The notes under the pieces were generated by a model that did not search any database, was not told where the DNA came from, and saw only the letters and a list, made by a program, of their open reading frames with translations. 64,000 nucleotides of DNA from Pseudomonadota bacterium (GTDB lineage Bacteria > Pseudomonadota > Gammaproteobacteria > Steroidobacterales > Steroidobacteraceae). Positions 45,202 to 57,108 of the stretch are shown piece by piece; the first letter of the stretch is position 1, and the number at the start of each line of letters is the position of its first letter. Where the stretch lies: positions 1 through 64,000 of the forward strand of contig JAJYDK010000004.1 of assembly GCA_021777555.1 (NCBI GenBank), given 5' to 3'. Made by a program: the position numbers and the translations under genes.

Positions 45202-46263
45202 ATGGCGAGACGCGGTCCCAGACTGGGCTGTCAAAGCGGGCCTTCGACGGATGAACATTTCGCCTTTCTCGCCCGTTTCGGCGTGCGACACGTCTGCGCG
45301 AGTCCGGTCATCGGCGAGCCCGGGCGGCTGTGCCCCACGATCGAGGAGTTGAGCCGTCTGCGGGAGATGGTGGAGCGGCAGGGTCTCACGCTCGAGATGA
45401 CCGACAGTGTGCTGCTGCGCTCGACGCTCATCGACGCCGAGACGCATCCGGCCATCATGCTGGGTGCGAGCCCGGAGCGGGACCGGGATATCGAGAGCTT
45501 TCAGCAGCTGTTGCGCAACTGCGCCGCGGTCGGCATCGGCACGGTGAAATACAACATGAGCCTTCTCGGGGTGGTGCGCAACCGCTCGCAGAAGGGCCGG
45601 GGAGGAGTGGAGTACGGCGGCTGGAGGCGGGGCGCCGACGCGCAGCCCCCGGCGCTCACCCGGGCCGGGGAGATCGATGAGGATACCTACTGGGAGCGAA
45701 TCCAGTATTTCCTCGAGCGGGTCGTGCCGGTGGCCACGGAATACAAGGTCCGCATCGCCTGCCATCCGCACGATCCGGGGCTGCCGCCGCAGGGCTACCG
45801 GGGGGTGAGGTGCGTGCTCGACAGTGTCGCCGGTCTCGAGCGCCTGTTGTCGATCGCGGAGAGCCCTTACCACGGGCTCAATTTCTGCCAGGGCACGGTC
45901 TGCTCGCAGCTCGAGAACCCGGCACGGGATATCTTCGAGGTGATCCGCCGCTTCGGCGCGCGCGGCAAGATCTTCAACGTGCACATCCGCAATATTCGCG
46001 GCCGCCGGGGCGACTTCGTCGAGACCTTCCCCGATGATGGCGACATCGACATGGTGCGTGCCGTCAGAACCTATCGCGAGGTGGGTTACGAAGGCATGCT
46101 GATGCCCGACCACGTACCGCTGCTGCCGGTCGGGGATGCGGGTGATCCTTACGCTTACAACTACGGTGTGGCACATCCCGCTGCGGATGGCCATCGCGAG
46201 TCTTTTGCATTCGCATACGGGTATCTGTGCGCACTCCTTCAGGCCACAGAGGGGGCTTCCTGA
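45202..46263 (+). CDS. UxuA-family D-mannonate dehydratase-like enzyme
   Basis: 353 residues of the UxuA family (TIM barrel): YWERIQYFLERVVPVATEYK, ACHPHDPG, NFCQGTVCS, KIFNVHIRNIRG and MPDHVP hold the metal and active-site residues. Typical UxuA dehydrates mannonate to 2-keto-3-deoxygluconate, but no kdgK or kdgA follows here. It may act on another sugar acid feeding the aldarate route. ATG 45202 chosen; GTG 45193 in frame is possible. Confidence 0.82.
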   Translation: MARRGPRLGCQSGPSTDEHFAFLARFGVRHVCASPVIGEPGRLCPTIEELSRLREMVERQGLTLEMTDSVLLRSTLIDAETHPAIMLGASPERDRDIESFQQLLRNCAAVGIGTVKYNMSLLGVVRNRSQKGRGGVEYGGWRRGADAQPPALTRAGEIDEDTYWERIQYFLERVVPVATEYKVRIACHPHDPGLPPQGYRGVRCVLDSVAGLERLLSIAESPYHGLNFCQGTVCSQLENPARDIFEVIRRFGARGKIFNVHIRNIRGRRGDFVETFPDDGDIDMVRAVRTYREVGYEGMLMPDHVPLLPVGDAGDPYAYNYGVAHPAADGHRESFAFAYGYLCALLQATEGAS

Positions 46264-46308
46264 GCTCATGTTTTTCTTCGATCCGGAACCGCAAGGAATC
46301 TCGTTCAC

Positions 46309-47223
46309 ATGACCGGCATGTCTCCTATTGAGATGGCGTCCGCCCTGGGCAAGGGCCTTCTCTCGTTCCCCGTGACCACCTTTGGCGCCGATGGCTCCCT
46401 CGATCCGAAAGGGTACCGGGATAACATCGCCTGGGCGTGCAGCCACGGTCCGGCCGGGCTGTTCGCGGCCGGAGGCACCGGTGAGTTCTTCTCTCTCACC
46501 GCCGCGGAAGTCGCCCAGGTCGTCACGATCGCGGTGGAGGAGGTAAGAGGCCGTCTGCCGCTGCTTGCCCCCTGTGGCTACGGTACCGGGATGGCACAGG
46601 AGCTGGCGCGAAGTGCAGAGGCGGCCGGGGCCGACGGGCTGCTGCTCATGCCGCCCTATCTTACCGAGTGCGAGCCGGAGGGCATCGCCGCACACGTCGA
46701 GGCGGTCTGCCGCGAGACCCGCCTCGGCGTGATCTTCTACAGCCGCGCCAATGCCGCCATAGATGATCTGACGCTCGAGCGCTTGTGCGAGCGTTGCCCG
46801 AATCTCGTGGGATTCAAGGATGGGGTGGGCGATGTCGAATTGATGACGCGCATCTACACCCGGGTCGGTGCACGGCTCACCTATCTCGGAGGCCTGCCGA
46901 CCGCCGAGACCTTTGCGCTGCCGTACCTCGAGCTCGGCGTGAATACGTACTCTTCGGCCATCTACAACTTCCTGCCGAAGTTCGCGCTGGATTTCTACGC
47001 CGCCGTGTGCCGCCGCGACCGAATGGCGGTCACCACGGCGTTGCGTGAGTTCGTGCTGCCGTACATCGCGATCCGGCGCCGCCGCAAGGGATACGCGGTT
47101 TCGATCGTGAAGGCGGGAATGAGACTGATCGGCCGCGACTGCGGTCCGGTGCGCGCACCGCTCACGGACCTCACGGGACAGGAGATGGACGAGCTCGCTG
47201 CGCTGATCGCGGGCCGGCACTGA
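46309..47223 (+). CDS. kdgD: 5-dehydro-4-deoxyglucarate dehydratase (decarboxylating)
   Basis: 304-residue DHDPS/NAL-family enzyme. [26 protein letters not shown], the Tyr of VIFYSRANA, and [10 protein letters not shown] with the Schiff-base lysine are clear; the C-terminal [12 protein letters not shown]-like stretch ([12 protein letters not shown]) and APLTDLTG match KdgD. It converts 5-keto-4-deoxyglucarate to 2,5-dioxopentanoate and CO2. It joins the products of gudD and garD to the dehydrogenase next door. Confidence 0.93.
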   Translation: MTGMSPIEMASALGKGLLSFPVTTFGADGSLDPKGYRDNIAWACSHGPAGLFAAGGTGEFFSLTAAEVAQVVTIAVEEVRGRLPLLAPCGYGTGMAQELARSAEAAGADGLLLMPPYLTECEPEGIAAHVEAVCRETRLGVIFYSRANAAIDDLTLERLCERCPNLVGFKDGVGDVELMTRIYTRVGARLTYLGGLPTAETFALPYLELGVNTYSSAIYNFLPKFALDFYAAVCRRDRMAVTTALREFVLPYIAIRRRRKGYAVSIVKAGMRLIGRDCGPVRAPLTDLTGQEMDELAALIAGRH

Positions 47224-47233
47224 GTCGAACGCA

Positions 47234-48808
47234 ATGCCACTCACCGGAAAGATGTTCGTGGGCCAGGAGCGTATCGCGGGCACGAGCGGCTCGTTCCAGG
47301 CGATCAATCCCTCGAGGGGAATACCGCTCGAGCCGTCATTCGGCGGGGCGACACTCGAGATGCTCGATCGTGCCTGCGCGCTCGCGGCCGCAGCGTTTGA
47401 CGCCTATCGTGAATCGTCTCTGGAGGGGCGGGCCGCGTTTCTCGAGAGCATTGCGGATAACGTACTGAATCTCGGCGACGAGCTCATCGAGCGAGGTGTT
47501 GCCGAGACGGGTTTGCCCCGTGCGCGGCTCGAGGGCGAGCGGCGGCGCACGGTGGATCAGCTCCGACTGTTCGCGCAGGTGGTGCGCGGGGGAAGTTTTC
47601 TCGAGCCCAGGCTGGACCCCCCTTTACCCAGCCGGCCATCGCCCCGGCCCGACCTGCGGGTGCAACACGTGCCGGTCGGGCCGGTGGCGGTGTTTGGCTC
47701 CAGCAATTTCCCGCTGGCCTTTTCCGTTGCGGGAGGCGACACCGCCTCGGCGCTCGCGGCTGGATGTCCGGTCATCGTCAAGGCGCACAATGCCCATCCG
47801 GGTGTGTCAGAGCTCGTGGCCGGCGCCGTGCAGCGTGCGGTGTCCGCCCATCGTTTGCCGGAGGGGGTATTTTCGATGCTCTTCGGAGTCGACACCGGGC
47901 TCGGCCAGGCACTCGTGGCCGACCCGCGCGTCAAGGGCGTCGGGTTCACGGGCTCGCGCGCCGGCGGAACGGCGCTCATGAGGATTGCGGCGCAGCGCGC
48001 CGAGCCGATCTTCGTCCATGCCGAGATGAGCAGCGTCAATCCGGTGATCCTGCTGCCCGGCGCCCTGGCGCAGCGAGGCGCCGCGATCGCCGAGGGCTTC
48101 GTCGCCTCGCTCACCCTCGGTGCGGGCCAGTTCTGCACCAACCCGGGATTGCTGCTCGCCATCGAGGGGCCGGATCTCGAGACGTTCATCGCTCACGCAG
48201 CGGCGCAGGTGCGCAGCTCCGGCGCCTCGACGATGCTCACCGGGCCCATTCATGGCGCCTACGAGAGCGGGTTGAGCCAGCGGTGCGCGCTGTCCGGCGT
48301 GACCGTGGCGGCCTGCGGCGAGCGGGCGGAGGGTTGGCGGAGCCAGACGGCGCTGCTCAGCGCGCGGGCCGAGACCGTCCTCGCCGATCGGAGTCTGCAG
48401 GAGGAACTGTTCGGCCCGGCATCCCTTCTGGTGCGATGCCGGGACCTCGAGCAGCTGCGCCAGGTGGCCGAGAGCCTGGAGGGGCAGCTGACCGCTTCCG
48501 TGCACCTGGAGGCGGCGGATCTCGAGATGGCCCGCAAGCTCCTGCCGGTGCTCGAGCGCAGGGCCGGGCGGCTGATCTTCAATGGCTTCCCGACCGGGGT
48601 CGAGGTCTCCCATGCCATGGTGCATGGCGGGCCTTATCCGGCAACCTCGGACCCGCGATTCACCTCCGTCGGTACACTCGCCATCCGCCGGTTTTTGCGC
48701 CCGGTATGCTATCAGGACATGCCGGCCGCCCTCGTGCCGCCCGCGCTGCGGGATGGCAATCCACTCGGCCTCTGGCGGCTGAAGGACGGCCGGCCCGGCC
48801 GCGAATGA
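47234..48808 (+). CDS. 2,5-dioxopentanoate (alpha-ketoglutarate semialdehyde) dehydrogenase
   Basis: 524-residue aldehyde dehydrogenase. Catalytic Cys in [11 protein letters not shown], general-base Glu region in [10 protein letters not shown], cofactor-binding stretch [10 protein letters not shown]. This long subtype oxidises 2,5-dioxopentanoate to 2-oxoglutarate with NAD(P). It begins 10 bp after kdgD and completes the pathway to the TCA cycle. Confidence 0.92.
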   Translation: MPLTGKMFVGQERIAGTSGSFQAINPSRGIPLEPSFGGATLEMLDRACALAAAAFDAYRESSLEGRAAFLESIADNVLNLGDELIERGVAETGLPRARLEGERRRTVDQLRLFAQVVRGGSFLEPRLDPPLPSRPSPRPDLRVQHVPVGPVAVFGSSNFPLAFSVAGGDTASALAAGCPVIVKAHNAHPGVSELVAGAVQRAVSAHRLPEGVFSMLFGVDTGLGQALVADPRVKGVGFTGSRAGGTALMRIAAQRAEPIFVHAEMSSVNPVILLPGALAQRGAAIAEGFVASLTLGAGQFCTNPGLLLAIEGPDLETFIAHAAAQVRSSGASTMLTGPIHGAYESGLSQRCALSGVTVAACGERAEGWRSQTALLSARAETVLADRSLQEELFGPASLLVRCRDLEQLRQVAESLEGQLTASVHLEAADLEMARKLLPVLERRAGRLIFNGFPTGVEVSHAMVHGGPYPATSDPRFTSVGTLAIRRFLRPVCYQDMPAALVPPALRDGNPLGLWRLKDGRPGRE

Positions 48809-48833
48809 GCGCCCTGCCCGGCGAGGACCTGCG

Positions 48834-50204
48834 ATGACTGACCAGCCCAATCGAGCAGCGCATGGCCGCGGCCACGTACGCTACCTCATGGTGTTCATGC
48901 TGTTTGCCGCGACCTCGGTCAACTACGCGGACCGCGCCAGCCTGTCGATCGTGGGTCCTGCGATGCAGTCACAGCTGCACATCGATCCGATCACGCTCGG
49001 GTACGTCTTCTCGGCCTTCGGTTGGGCGTACGTCATCGCCCAGCTGCCGGGCGGCTGGATGCTCGATCGCTTCGGCTCGCGGGTGGTCTATGCGGGCAGC
49101 ATCCTGCTCTGGTCGGTGTTCACGCTGCTGCAGGGCGCGGCCGGCCTGCTGACCGGGGCGCTGGTCGTGGCGGCACTTTTCACGCTGCGGCTGTTGGTCG
49201 GGTTCGCCGAGGCGCCGGCCTTTCCGGGGAACAGCCGCATCGTCGCGGCGTGGTTCCCGGGCGGGGAGCGCGCCACCGCCGCCGCCATCTTCAATTCCGG
49301 CCAGTACTTCGCCACCGTGATGTTCTCGCCCGTCATGGGCTGGCTCACGCATCGCTTCGGCTGGCAATCCGTGTTCCTGTTCCTCGGCGGCGCCGGGACG
49401 CTGCTGTTCCTCGCCTGGCTCACGACCGTCTACGCCCCGAGCCGCCATCCGCGGGTCAAACAACCCGAACTCGACTACATCGCCGCCGGCGGCGGGCTCA
49501 TCGACATGGACAAGGGACGCGGCATCTCCCAGCCGGTGCGCTGGGAGCATCTGAAGGCCTTGCTCGGCCGGCGGATGCTGATCGGCATTTACATCGGGCA
49601 GTACTGCGTCGGGGTGCTGACCTACTTCTTCCTCACCTGGTTCCCGGTCTACCTGGTCGAGCAGCGGCACATGTCCATCCTCAGGGCGGGATTCGTCATC
49701 GCATTGCCGGCGATCTTCGGCTTCGCAGGCGGGGTGCTCGGCGGCGTCCTGTCCGATGCCCTGTTGCGCCGGGGCGTCTCGCTGTCCCTGGCGCGCAAGA
49801 TCCCGATCGTCGCCGGGATGCTGCTCTCGGTCAGCATGATCCTGTGCAACTTCGCCCATGCCAACTGGATCGTGGTGCTCATCATGTCGCTCGCCTTCTT
49901 CGGCAAGGGCCTGGGCTCGCTCGGCTGGGCGGTCGTGGCCGATACCGCACCCAAGGAAGTGCCCGGGCTCTACGGCGGACTGTTCAACACGTTCGGCAAC
50001 GTGGGGGCCATCACGACCCCGATCATCATCGGCTACATCGTGCAGGACACCGGATCGTTCGCCGGAGCTCTGCTCTACGTCGGCGCGAACGCGCTGCTTG
50101 CCGTGATCGCCTACACGCTGATTGCCGGACGCTTCGAGCGTGTTCACCTGGCGGAGTCGGGTGCAAGCGCCAGCAACCTGCTGGAGATGGAGAGCCGCTC
50201 TTGA
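48834..50204 (+). CDS. gudP: MFS sugar-acid transporter (GudP/GarP/ExuT family)
   Basis: 456 residues with 12 predicted membrane segments. Family marks: [56 protein letters not shown] and the [14 protein letters not shown] stretch. These anion:cation symporters import glucarate, galactarate or hexuronates. It ends in TTGA overlapping the start of gudD, so uptake and first enzyme are coupled. Specificity between aldarates is inferred from context. Confidence 0.88.
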   Translation: MTDQPNRAAHGRGHVRYLMVFMLFAATSVNYADRASLSIVGPAMQSQLHIDPITLGYVFSAFGWAYVIAQLPGGWMLDRFGSRVVYAGSILLWSVFTLLQGAAGLLTGALVVAALFTLRLLVGFAEAPAFPGNSRIVAAWFPGGERATAAAIFNSGQYFATVMFSPVMGWLTHRFGWQSVFLFLGGAGTLLFLAWLTTVYAPSRHPRVKQPELDYIAAGGGLIDMDKGRGISQPVRWEHLKALLGRRMLIGIYIGQYCVGVLTYFFLTWFPVYLVEQRHMSILRAGFVIALPAIFGFAGGVLGGVLSDALLRRGVSLSLARKIPIVAGMLLSVSMILCNFAHANWIVVLIMSLAFFGKGLGSLGWAVVADTAPKEVPGLYGGLFNTFGNVGAITTPIIIGYIVQDTGSFAGALLYVGANALLAVIAYTLIAGRFERVHLAESGASASNLLEMESRS

Positions 50205-51535
50205 ACGAGCCACCGCATTCGACGCCGAAGGTGGTCGAGATGGAAGTCGTGCCGGTCGCCGGGCACGACAGCATGCTCCTCAACCTGAGCGGCGCCCACA
50301 GTCCGTATTTCACCCGCAATGTCGTCATTCTCACGGATGAGCGCGGCAGTATCGGACTCGGCGAGGTGCCGGGGGGTGAGGCCATCCGCAAGACCCTGGA
50401 GGACGCGCGCCCCCTCATCGTCGGGCAATCGCTCGGACACCATCTTGCCATCCTCGGTCGCATCGGGCAGGCGTTCGCGGCTCGTGATTGCGGCGGCCGT
50501 GGTCTGCAGACATTCGATGAGCGCACCACCATCCATGCGGTGGCCGCGATCGAGTCGGCGCTGCTCGATCTGCTCGGCCAGTATCTCGATGTGCCCGTGG
50601 CGGCCCTCCTCGGGGAAGGGCAGCAACGATCCTTCGTTCCCATGTTGGGCTATCTCTTCTACATCGGGGACCGCCGTAAGACCGATCTCGACTACCGCGC
50701 CGGAACGGCTGAGGGCTGGCTGCGTCTTCGCGACGAGCCGGCCTTGAGCCCACAGGCCATCGTGGCGCTCGCGGAGGCCGCGCACGAGCGCTACGGATTT
50801 GCCGATTTCAAGCTCAAGGGTGGCGTGCTCGAGGGTGAAGCGGAGATGGAAGCGGTCGAAGCGCTGACCCAGCGCTTCCCGCAGGCTCGCATCACCCTCG
50901 ATCCGAACGGCGCCTGGTCTCTCGAGCAGGCCATCGCGCTCTGCAAGGGTAAGCGGGACATCCTCGCCTACGCGGAAGATCCCTGCGGAGCCGAGCATGG
51001 CTTCTCCGGGCGCGAGGTCCTCGCGGAATTCCGCCGGGAGACCGGCATGCCCACCGCCACCAACATGGTTGCGACCGACTGGAGACAGCTGGTTCACGCG
51101 GTGCAGCTCGACGCGATCGACATTCCGCTCGCCGACCCGCACTTCTGGACGATGGCCGGATCGGTGCGCGTGGCGCAGATGTGCCGCGAATGGGGGCTCA
51201 CCTGGGGGTCACACTCCAACAATCACTTCGATATTTCCCTCGCCATGTTCACGCACGTCGCGGCCGCCGCCCCTGGACGGATCACGGCCATCGACACCCA
51301 CTGGATCTGGCAGGACGGCGAGCGCCTCACCCGCGAGCCCCTCAGCATCCGCCAGGGCAGGGTGCGGGTGCCGGAGCGGCCGGGGCTCGGCATCGAGCTC
51401 GACCGGGTGCAGCTCGAGCAGGCCCGCGAGCTGCATCAACGGCTGGGTCTCGGAGCGCGCGACGATGCGCTCGCCATGCGACAGCTCATTGCCGGATGGC
51501 GCTTCGACCCGAAGCGGCCTTCGTTGGTACGGTGA
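50201..51535 (+). CDS. gudD: D-glucarate dehydratase
   Basis: 444-residue enolase-superfamily enzyme dehydrating D-glucarate (and often L-idarate) to 5-keto-4-deoxyglucarate. Conserved stretches: [62 protein letters not shown] and [19 protein letters not shown] (catalytic His-Asp dyad). Length agrees with family. TTG 50201, in a TTGA overlap with the transporter stop, is taken as start; ATG 50240 would remove 13 residues. Confidence 0.95.
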   Translation: MNEPPHSTPKVVEMEVVPVAGHDSMLLNLSGAHSPYFTRNVVILTDERGSIGLGEVPGGEAIRKTLEDARPLIVGQSLGHHLAILGRIGQAFAARDCGGRGLQTFDERTTIHAVAAIESALLDLLGQYLDVPVAALLGEGQQRSFVPMLGYLFYIGDRRKTDLDYRAGTAEGWLRLRDEPALSPQAIVALAEAAHERYGFADFKLKGGVLEGEAEMEAVEALTQRFPQARITLDPNGAWSLEQAIALCKGKRDILAYAEDPCGAEHGFSGREVLAEFRRETGMPTATNMVATDWRQLVHAVQLDAIDIPLADPHFWTMAGSVRVAQMCREWGLTWGSHSNNHFDISLAMFTHVAAAAPGRITAIDTHWIWQDGERLTREPLSIRQGRVRVPERPGLGIELDRVQLEQARELHQRLGLGARDDALAMRQLIAGWRFDPKRPSLVR

Positions 51536-51555
51536 GCTCGGAAGGAGTCAGGCGG

Positions 51556-53565
51556 ATGGGTGCGACGCCTGAGTGCGGCAATGCACAGGAAGGCGAGGAC
51601 AGGCGGTGCCGATCGCACTTCGGCGCCCGGGGCGGCGGCCATGTTTCGCCGCTCGGCTCGGTGATGCGGGGTTGGGCTGCCCGCAGGGCGGCAGCGGCTG
51701 CGCTGGCTCTCGCCGTCACCGTTCCCAATCCGGCTCACGCCGCGATGAGCGCCTGCTCTGTCCGATCCGCAAGGATCGACGCGCCGGCGGGAATGACGGT
51801 TGGGGCGGTCCGTGACTTGGCGTTCAAGCACCCGCCCGGCATCCGGCACGGAGTCGCTTATGTTCGTGCGAATCAATTCGGCGACGGCGCGCCGCGATAC
51901 TGCCTGGTCACAGGAAAGGTGATCACCGATGCGAAAACCCGCAAGACCGCCCATTTCGCGGCCGTGCTCCCCTCGAAGTCGCGATGGAACGGAAAGTTTC
52001 TCTTCGAGGGTTGCGGAGGCTTCTGCGGGCAGATGAAGTTCTGGGGAGCGCCCGCGGCCGCCCAGTTGAAAAAGGGGTTCCCGGTCTGGATCACCGACGA
52101 CGGCCACCGGGGCCGGCGGGGTCCCGGATCGCTGTTCGTCGCGGGCGACGATCCGAGCTGGGGTCGGGCGGGGACCGCGCGGCAGAATCGCGAGTCCGTC
52201 GCCGACTACGAGTACCGGGCCGTGCATGTGCTCACCCGGCTCGGCAAGGCGTTCACCCGGAGATTCTACCGGGCACGGACGCTCAAACGCTCGTACTTCA
52301 TCGGATGCTCCGACGGTGGGCGCGAGGCGATGGTCGAGTTGGACCGGTATCCACGGGATTACGACGGTATCGTCGCGGGCGCGCCGTTCTTTGATATGGC
52401 CAACCAGCTGGTCACCTCGGCCGCCGGGGTGTTGGTGCAGCTCAGATCGCCGCAGGCGCAGATCACCCCGACACTGCTGCGCGAGCTCGGGCGGATCGTG
52501 GACGCGAAATGTGACGCCATGGACGGAGTCAAGGACGGACTGATCCAGGATCCGGCGCAGTGCGGCTTCGATCCGGAACGGGATCTGCCGGTCTGCGGCC
52601 GAAATGGACGGACCCAGGCGTGTTTCACCGCGGCCCAGGTGCAGTCGCTCGATGTCATCTTCTCCGCGACCTACGACCCGGCGGGTCGAGTCCTGTTTCC
52701 GGGATTCGCGGCCAGCGATCCGGGCTACCAACTCGGCAAGTCTTTTGCCTTCGGTGGGCCGCCCGCAAATCCTCGCGCTGCCGATCCGTGGAGCCAAAAT
52801 CCCGCGGACCAGCCGCTCGCGTGGTACATGGGCCAGGGCTTGCTGCGGGACATTCTGCAGCGCCGCGGGTCGAGTGCGGGCCTGAGGTCGCTCGGCATCA
52901 CGTTCAAGTGGAGCAGGGTCGGTGGAGCCCGGAATTATCACGCGGTCATCCGCGACGGCGTTGCGGCTTCGCTCGAGGCCGCCGCCGCGCCTGGCAGTGC
53001 TATCGTCCCGGCCGCCGCCCGGGCGTTCCTGGATCGCGGCGGGAAGCTGATCCTGTACCACGGGTTGAGTGACGGTCTGATCACTCCCTATCGCACCATC
53101 CAGTACTTCCGGGCCCTGGCGGCTCTGTACGGCGGATATGCCCCGTTGGCGAATCGGGCGGAGCTGTTTCTCGTGCCGGGAATGGGACATTGCGGTGGCG
53201 GTCCGGGGCCTGACTATTTCGGGCAGTTCTTCGCCGAGGCCGGCCCCTCCGGGAACCAGCCCATGGACGCCCGGGATGATGTGGTTGGTGCGCTCGATCG
53301 CTGGGTGGAGGAGGGCAGGCGCCCGCACGAGCTGATCGGGACCCAATATGCCCACGATGTCATCGGGGCGCGGATCGTGCGGCGCATGCCGCTGTGTCCC
53401 TATCCGGAGGAAGCCCGCTATCGGGGCAGCGGAAGTCCGCACAGCGCACAGAACTGGTCCTGCACGGCGAAGGACAGGCGGCTCGAGAAGATCGGCCCGG
53501 CCGGGCTCCGGGCGGGTGTGATGGCGCCGCTGCGGCTCGTGGCGCGAGTGAGGCGATTGCGGTGA
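51556..53565 (+). CDS. Tannase/feruloyl esterase family protein, exported
   Basis: 669 residues from ATG 51556 with a strong GGAAGGAG; the hydrophobic signal peptide begins only near residue 37 (RAAAAALALAVTVPNPAHAA), so ATG 51664 is an alternative. The esterase has the serine motif GCSDGGREAM, the acid in the DGLI region and His in GMGHCGGG. A disulfide-rich region includes EGCGGFCGQ. Family members cleave galloyl or hydroxycinnamoyl esters. It lies between gudD and a second exported esterase, which suggests that aldaric-acid esters are the substrates. Confidence 0.87.
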   Translation: MGATPECGNAQEGEDRRCRSHFGARGGGHVSPLGSVMRGWAARRAAAAALALAVTVPNPAHAAMSACSVRSARIDAPAGMTVGAVRDLAFKHPPGIRHGVAYVRANQFGDGAPRYCLVTGKVITDAKTRKTAHFAAVLPSKSRWNGKFLFEGCGGFCGQMKFWGAPAAAQLKKGFPVWITDDGHRGRRGPGSLFVAGDDPSWGRAGTARQNRESVADYEYRAVHVLTRLGKAFTRRFYRARTLKRSYFIGCSDGGREAMVELDRYPRDYDGIVAGAPFFDMANQLVTSAAGVLVQLRSPQAQITPTLLRELGRIVDAKCDAMDGVKDGLIQDPAQCGFDPERDLPVCGRNGRTQACFTAAQVQSLDVIFSATYDPAGRVLFPGFAASDPGYQLGKSFAFGGPPANPRAADPWSQNPADQPLAWYMGQGLLRDILQRRGSSAGLRSLGITFKWSRVGGARNYHAVIRDGVAASLEAAAAPGSAIVPAAARAFLDRGGKLILYHGLSDGLITPYRTIQYFRALAALYGGYAPLANRAELFLVPGMGHCGGGPGPDYFGQFFAEAGPSGNQPMDARDDVVGALDRWVEEGRRPHELIGTQYAHDVIGARIVRRMPLCPYPEEARYRGSGSPHSAQNWSCTAKDRRLEKIGPAGLRAGVMAPLRLVARVRRLR

Positions 53566-53710
53566 CAGCAGGGTCCCTCAGGCGATGTGCTGAGGTCAAT
53601 TCGAGGCACTTCGCGGGTGCGCGACGAGCCATCGTCTGAGCGGTCGGAGCGTGGCCCGCGGCGAAGACGGATTTCGCCCGCCGGGGGCTGGGAACAAAGA
53701 GGGTCAAGAC

Positions 53711-55378
53711 ATGGGAAAATTGCGCGAGTCGCCCACCGTGAGCCGGCGGTCGGTCCTGAAAGGGACGGCCTCGTTCGCCGCCGCCGCCGCGGTGTCCGTT
53801 GCCGCCCTTCCGGTGGCCTCCTCGTCAGAGAGAGCAGCCATCCGGCGCCACGCGGCGCGAGGACCGATATTCTGGGACGTCGACACGAGCGCGGGAGCGG
53901 TCCAGGGCATCGCAAACGGTGGCGTCATCTCGTTCAAGGGAATCCCATACGGCGCGCCAACCGGTGGGCGTCACCGCTTCATGCCGCCACAGGCCCCCAA
54001 GCCCTGGGCCGGAGTCAGGCCGGCATTCGACTACGGTGAGCTTTGCCCCGCCAAGCCACCGAGTCTGATGAACGTGCGCACCGAGTTGATGTATTGGGAC
54101 ATTCTGCCGGGAGGCATGGGAGAGGACTGTCTGCACCTGAATCTGTGGACTCCGGGGGTGCAGGACGGCAGGAAGCGGCCGGTGATGGTGTCCTTCCACG
54201 GCGGCGCATTCGTCAGCGGATCGAGCAATACACCGGAATTCGACGGCGCCCAGCTTGCGATGCTCGGGGATGTGGTGGTCGTTGCGGTGAATCATCGTCT
54301 CAACGCGTTCGGCTTTCTCGACCTGTCCTCCATCGGGGGAGATGATTTCAAATATTCCGGTGTCGCCGGCATGATGGATCTGGTTGCGGCGTTGCGCTGG
54401 GTGAGGGACAACATCGGGAACTTCGGCGGTGATCCCGATACGGTCCTCATTTTCGGGCAATCGGGCGGGGGCACCAAGGTGTCCACGCTGATGAACATGC
54501 CCTCGGCACGGGGCTTGTTCCATCGCGCGGCGGTTCAAAGCGGGTCGTTTTTGCGGACATTCGATGCCGCGAAAGCCGCGCACACGACGCATGCCATGCT
54601 GCGCAGTCTGGGTGTGACCAGTGCGCGCAAGATGCAGGAAGTGCCCTGGGAGCGGCTGCTCGGGGCGGCGGAGGGATTGTCCATGACGGCCTTCTGGCCG
54701 GTTGCGGGGAACGAGGTGCTCCCGAGCTATCCCTTCGTTCCGTCGGCGCCCGAGATGTCCGCCAACATACCGCTGATGGTCTCCAGATGTCTCGAGGACG
54801 CGGGTGGATTCGGCGTCATGAATTTCGATTTGACGGAAGCGGAGCTGAAGCGCTACGTGGGCTCCATCGCGCCAGGGCAGGAGGAGCGGATTCTCGCGCT
54901 GTATCGCCACTACGATGCGAACAAGACGCCGTTCCTGATCCGCGCTCAAATCGCCACGGACACCAGCATTGCGATCGGAGCCTACCGACAGGCCGAGCGC
55001 AAAGCGTTGCAGCCGGCGCCGGTCTATGTCTATCAGTGGGACTGGTGCTCTCCCGTGTGCGACGGAAAGCTGGGGGCCGTTCACCATATGGACGTGCCGG
55101 GCAGTTGGAACAATTGGCGCGCCGCGCTCTATGGCGGGGCCGGTTCGACCGCGCGCGCACTGTGTCTGCAGCTTGGCTCATCCTTCGTCGAATTCGCCAG
55201 GACCGGAAACCCCAATCACGGCAATATTCCGCACTGGCCGAGGTTCGATGGCGATCGGCGGGCGACCATGATTTTTGATACGACGGTCCGCGCTGAGGAT
55301 GACCCGCGGCGGGCCATCCGCGAGTTCTGGGCGGATTATTTTCACGCCAATGGCAAGGGCTCGTTCCTTCCGGGGTAG
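53711..55378 (+). CDS. Tat-exported type-B carboxylesterase
   Basis: 555 residues from ATG 53711. Twin-arginine signal with SRRSVLKG and a hydrophobic Ala/Val stretch. Alpha/beta-hydrolase: oxyanion GGAFVSG, nucleophile elbow GQSGGGTK (usual GESAGG) and His in [10 protein letters not shown]. The odd elbow (Gln, Gly) deviates from the common carboxylesterase pattern. Located between the tannase-like gene and garD, it may hydrolyse a second ester linkage of the same plant substrate. Confidence 0.87.
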   Translation: MGKLRESPTVSRRSVLKGTASFAAAAAVSVAALPVASSSERAAIRRHAARGPIFWDVDTSAGAVQGIANGGVISFKGIPYGAPTGGRHRFMPPQAPKPWAGVRPAFDYGELCPAKPPSLMNVRTELMYWDILPGGMGEDCLHLNLWTPGVQDGRKRPVMVSFHGGAFVSGSSNTPEFDGAQLAMLGDVVVVAVNHRLNAFGFLDLSSIGGDDFKYSGVAGMMDLVAALRWVRDNIGNFGGDPDTVLIFGQSGGGTKVSTLMNMPSARGLFHRAAVQSGSFLRTFDAAKAAHTTHAMLRSLGVTSARKMQEVPWERLLGAAEGLSMTAFWPVAGNEVLPSYPFVPSAPEMSANIPLMVSRCLEDAGGFGVMNFDLTEAELKRYVGSIAPGQEERILALYRHYDANKTPFLIRAQIATDTSIAIGAYRQAERKALQPAPVYVYQWDWCSPVCDGKLGAVHHMDVPGSWNNWRAALYGGAGSTARALCLQLGSSFVEFARTGNPNHGNIPHWPRFDGDRRATMIFDTTVRAEDDPRRAIREFWADYFHANGKGSFLPG

Positions 55379-55496
55379 AAGCCGTGCGCGAGCGAGGCGG
55401 CGATCAAGAGGAGGGGAGCGGCATCGACCGGACGGGTGATGCGCTAGAGGACCTTGCGCCGGCGTCGGCAGGGTTGCTGCCGTCGGGGAGCAGGCA

Positions 55497-57062
55497 GTGG
55501 TGAGCGCACCATCGGGCTCGCCGGTGCTGCTGCAGGTCCACGAGTGCGACAACGTCGCCATCGTCGCGAACGACGGCGGCCTGCCGGCCGGCAGCCGACT
55601 CGATCACGGGCTGATGCTTCGCGAGACGGTTCCGCAGGGCCACAAGGTGGCCCTGCAGGACATCGCGGCCGGGGCGCCCGTGGTGCGCTACGGCGTCGCC
55701 ATTGGAGCGGCCACCGAAGACATCCGGGCCGGCGACTGGGTGCATGAGCAGCGGCTGCGCCTGCCGGCGGCGCCGTCCTTTTCGGACTTGCCGGTCTCGA
55801 CCCGCACGACATCGCCGCCGCCCCTGGAGGGGTATACCTTCCGCGGCTACCGCAACCGCGACGGTTCGGTCGGCACTCGCAACATCCTCGCGGTCACCAC
55901 CACGGTCCAGTGCGTCGCCGGAGTCGTCGAGCACGCGGTTGGACGCATCCGATCGGAGCTGCTGCCGCGCTACCCGAACGTCGATGATGTGGTGGGTCTC
56001 GAGCACAACTACGGGTGCGGCATCGCGATCGAGGCTCCCGGGGCCGACATACCGATCCGGACACTGCGTAACATCAGCCTGAATCCCAATTTCGGCGGCG
56101 AGATCATGGTGTTGAGTCTCGGCTGCGAGAAGCTCCAGCCGGTGCGTCTGCTGAAGGGCATCCCGATCGGGCACTCCGGCGGCGCCACCGCCATGGAGGG
56201 CGCTGAAGTGCTCTGCCTCCAGGACCCGGCGCACGGCGGGTTCGAGTCGATGATCGCCTCGATCATGGGCTCCGCGGAAAAGCATCTCGCGCGGCTCGAC
56301 GCCCGGCAGCGGGAGACGGTTCCGGCAAGCGAGCTGGTGGTCGGTGTGCAGTGCGGCGGAAGCGATGCCTTCTCGGGCGTGACGGCCAATCCGGCCGTGG
56401 GGTTCTGCACCGATCTGCTGGTGCGGGCGGGCGCCACCGTCCTCTTCTCGGAGGTCACCGAGGTGCGCGATGGCGTCGCGCAGCTCACCGCCCGGGCCGC
56501 AAGCCCGCAGATCGCACAGGCCATCCTGCGCGAACTCGCCTGGTACGATTCCTATCTGGCGCGCGGCGGGGCCGAGCGCAGCGCCAATACCACCCCCGGC
56601 AACAAGGCGGGCGGCCTCTCCAACATCGTCGAGAAGGCGATGGGCTCGATCGTCAAGTCGGGATCGACGCCCATCACGGGTGTGCTTGCGCCCGGGGAGA
56701 AGGTCTGCGGCCGCGGGCTGATCTTCGCGGCGACTCCGGCGAGTGATTTCATCTGCGGCACCCTGCAGCTCGCTGCCGGAATGAATCTGCACGTGTTCAC
56801 GACCGGCCGTGGCACTCCCTACAACCTGTCGGGCGTGCCGGTCCTCAAGGTGAGCACTCGCACCGAGCTGGCGCGCCGGTGGCACGATCTGATCGATCTC
56901 GATGCGGGGGCGATCGCCTCGGGTTCGGCGACCGTCGAGGAGACGGGTTGGGCGCTGTTCCGGATGCTGCTGCAGACGGCGAGCGGCGCTCGTCGAACCT
57001 GCGCGGAGCGTCTGCGGCTTGCCAATTCCCTGGTTCTGTTCAATCCGGCGCCGGTGACTTGA
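55497..57062 (+). CDS. garD: Galactarate dehydratase
   Basis: 521 residues: an N-terminal SAF-like domain ([18 protein letters not shown]), then the UxaA/GarD core ([73 protein letters not shown]). It dehydrates galactarate to 5-keto-4-deoxyglucarate, converging with gudD. GTG 55497 or the adjacent GTG 55500 is the start; GGGGAG precedes. The GarD-type [11 protein letters not shown] stretch favours GarD over altronate dehydratase. Confidence 0.92.
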   Translation: MVSAPSGSPVLLQVHECDNVAIVANDGGLPAGSRLDHGLMLRETVPQGHKVALQDIAAGAPVVRYGVAIGAATEDIRAGDWVHEQRLRLPAAPSFSDLPVSTRTTSPPPLEGYTFRGYRNRDGSVGTRNILAVTTTVQCVAGVVEHAVGRIRSELLPRYPNVDDVVGLEHNYGCGIAIEAPGADIPIRTLRNISLNPNFGGEIMVLSLGCEKLQPVRLLKGIPIGHSGGATAMEGAEVLCLQDPAHGGFESMIASIMGSAEKHLARLDARQRETVPASELVVGVQCGGSDAFSGVTANPAVGFCTDLLVRAGATVLFSEVTEVRDGVAQLTARAASPQIAQAILRELAWYDSYLARGGAERSANTTPGNKAGGLSNIVEKAMGSIVKSGSTPITGVLAPGEKVCGRGLIFAATPASDFICGTLQLAAGMNLHVFTTGRGTPYNLSGVPVLKVSTRTELARRWHDLIDLDAGAIASGSATVEETGWALFRMLLQTASGARRTCAERLRLANSLVLFNPAPVT

Positions 57063-57108
57063 TCTCATTGCGCTGCCCGCACGGTCTCAGGCGGCAGCAG
57101 GGTGAGCA

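Noticed and set aside
45043-47307. Minus-strand 754-codon frame across the UxuA and kdgD genes
   Set aside because: Low-complexity, Arg/His-rich translation without motifs; both underlying plus-strand enzymes are unmistakable.
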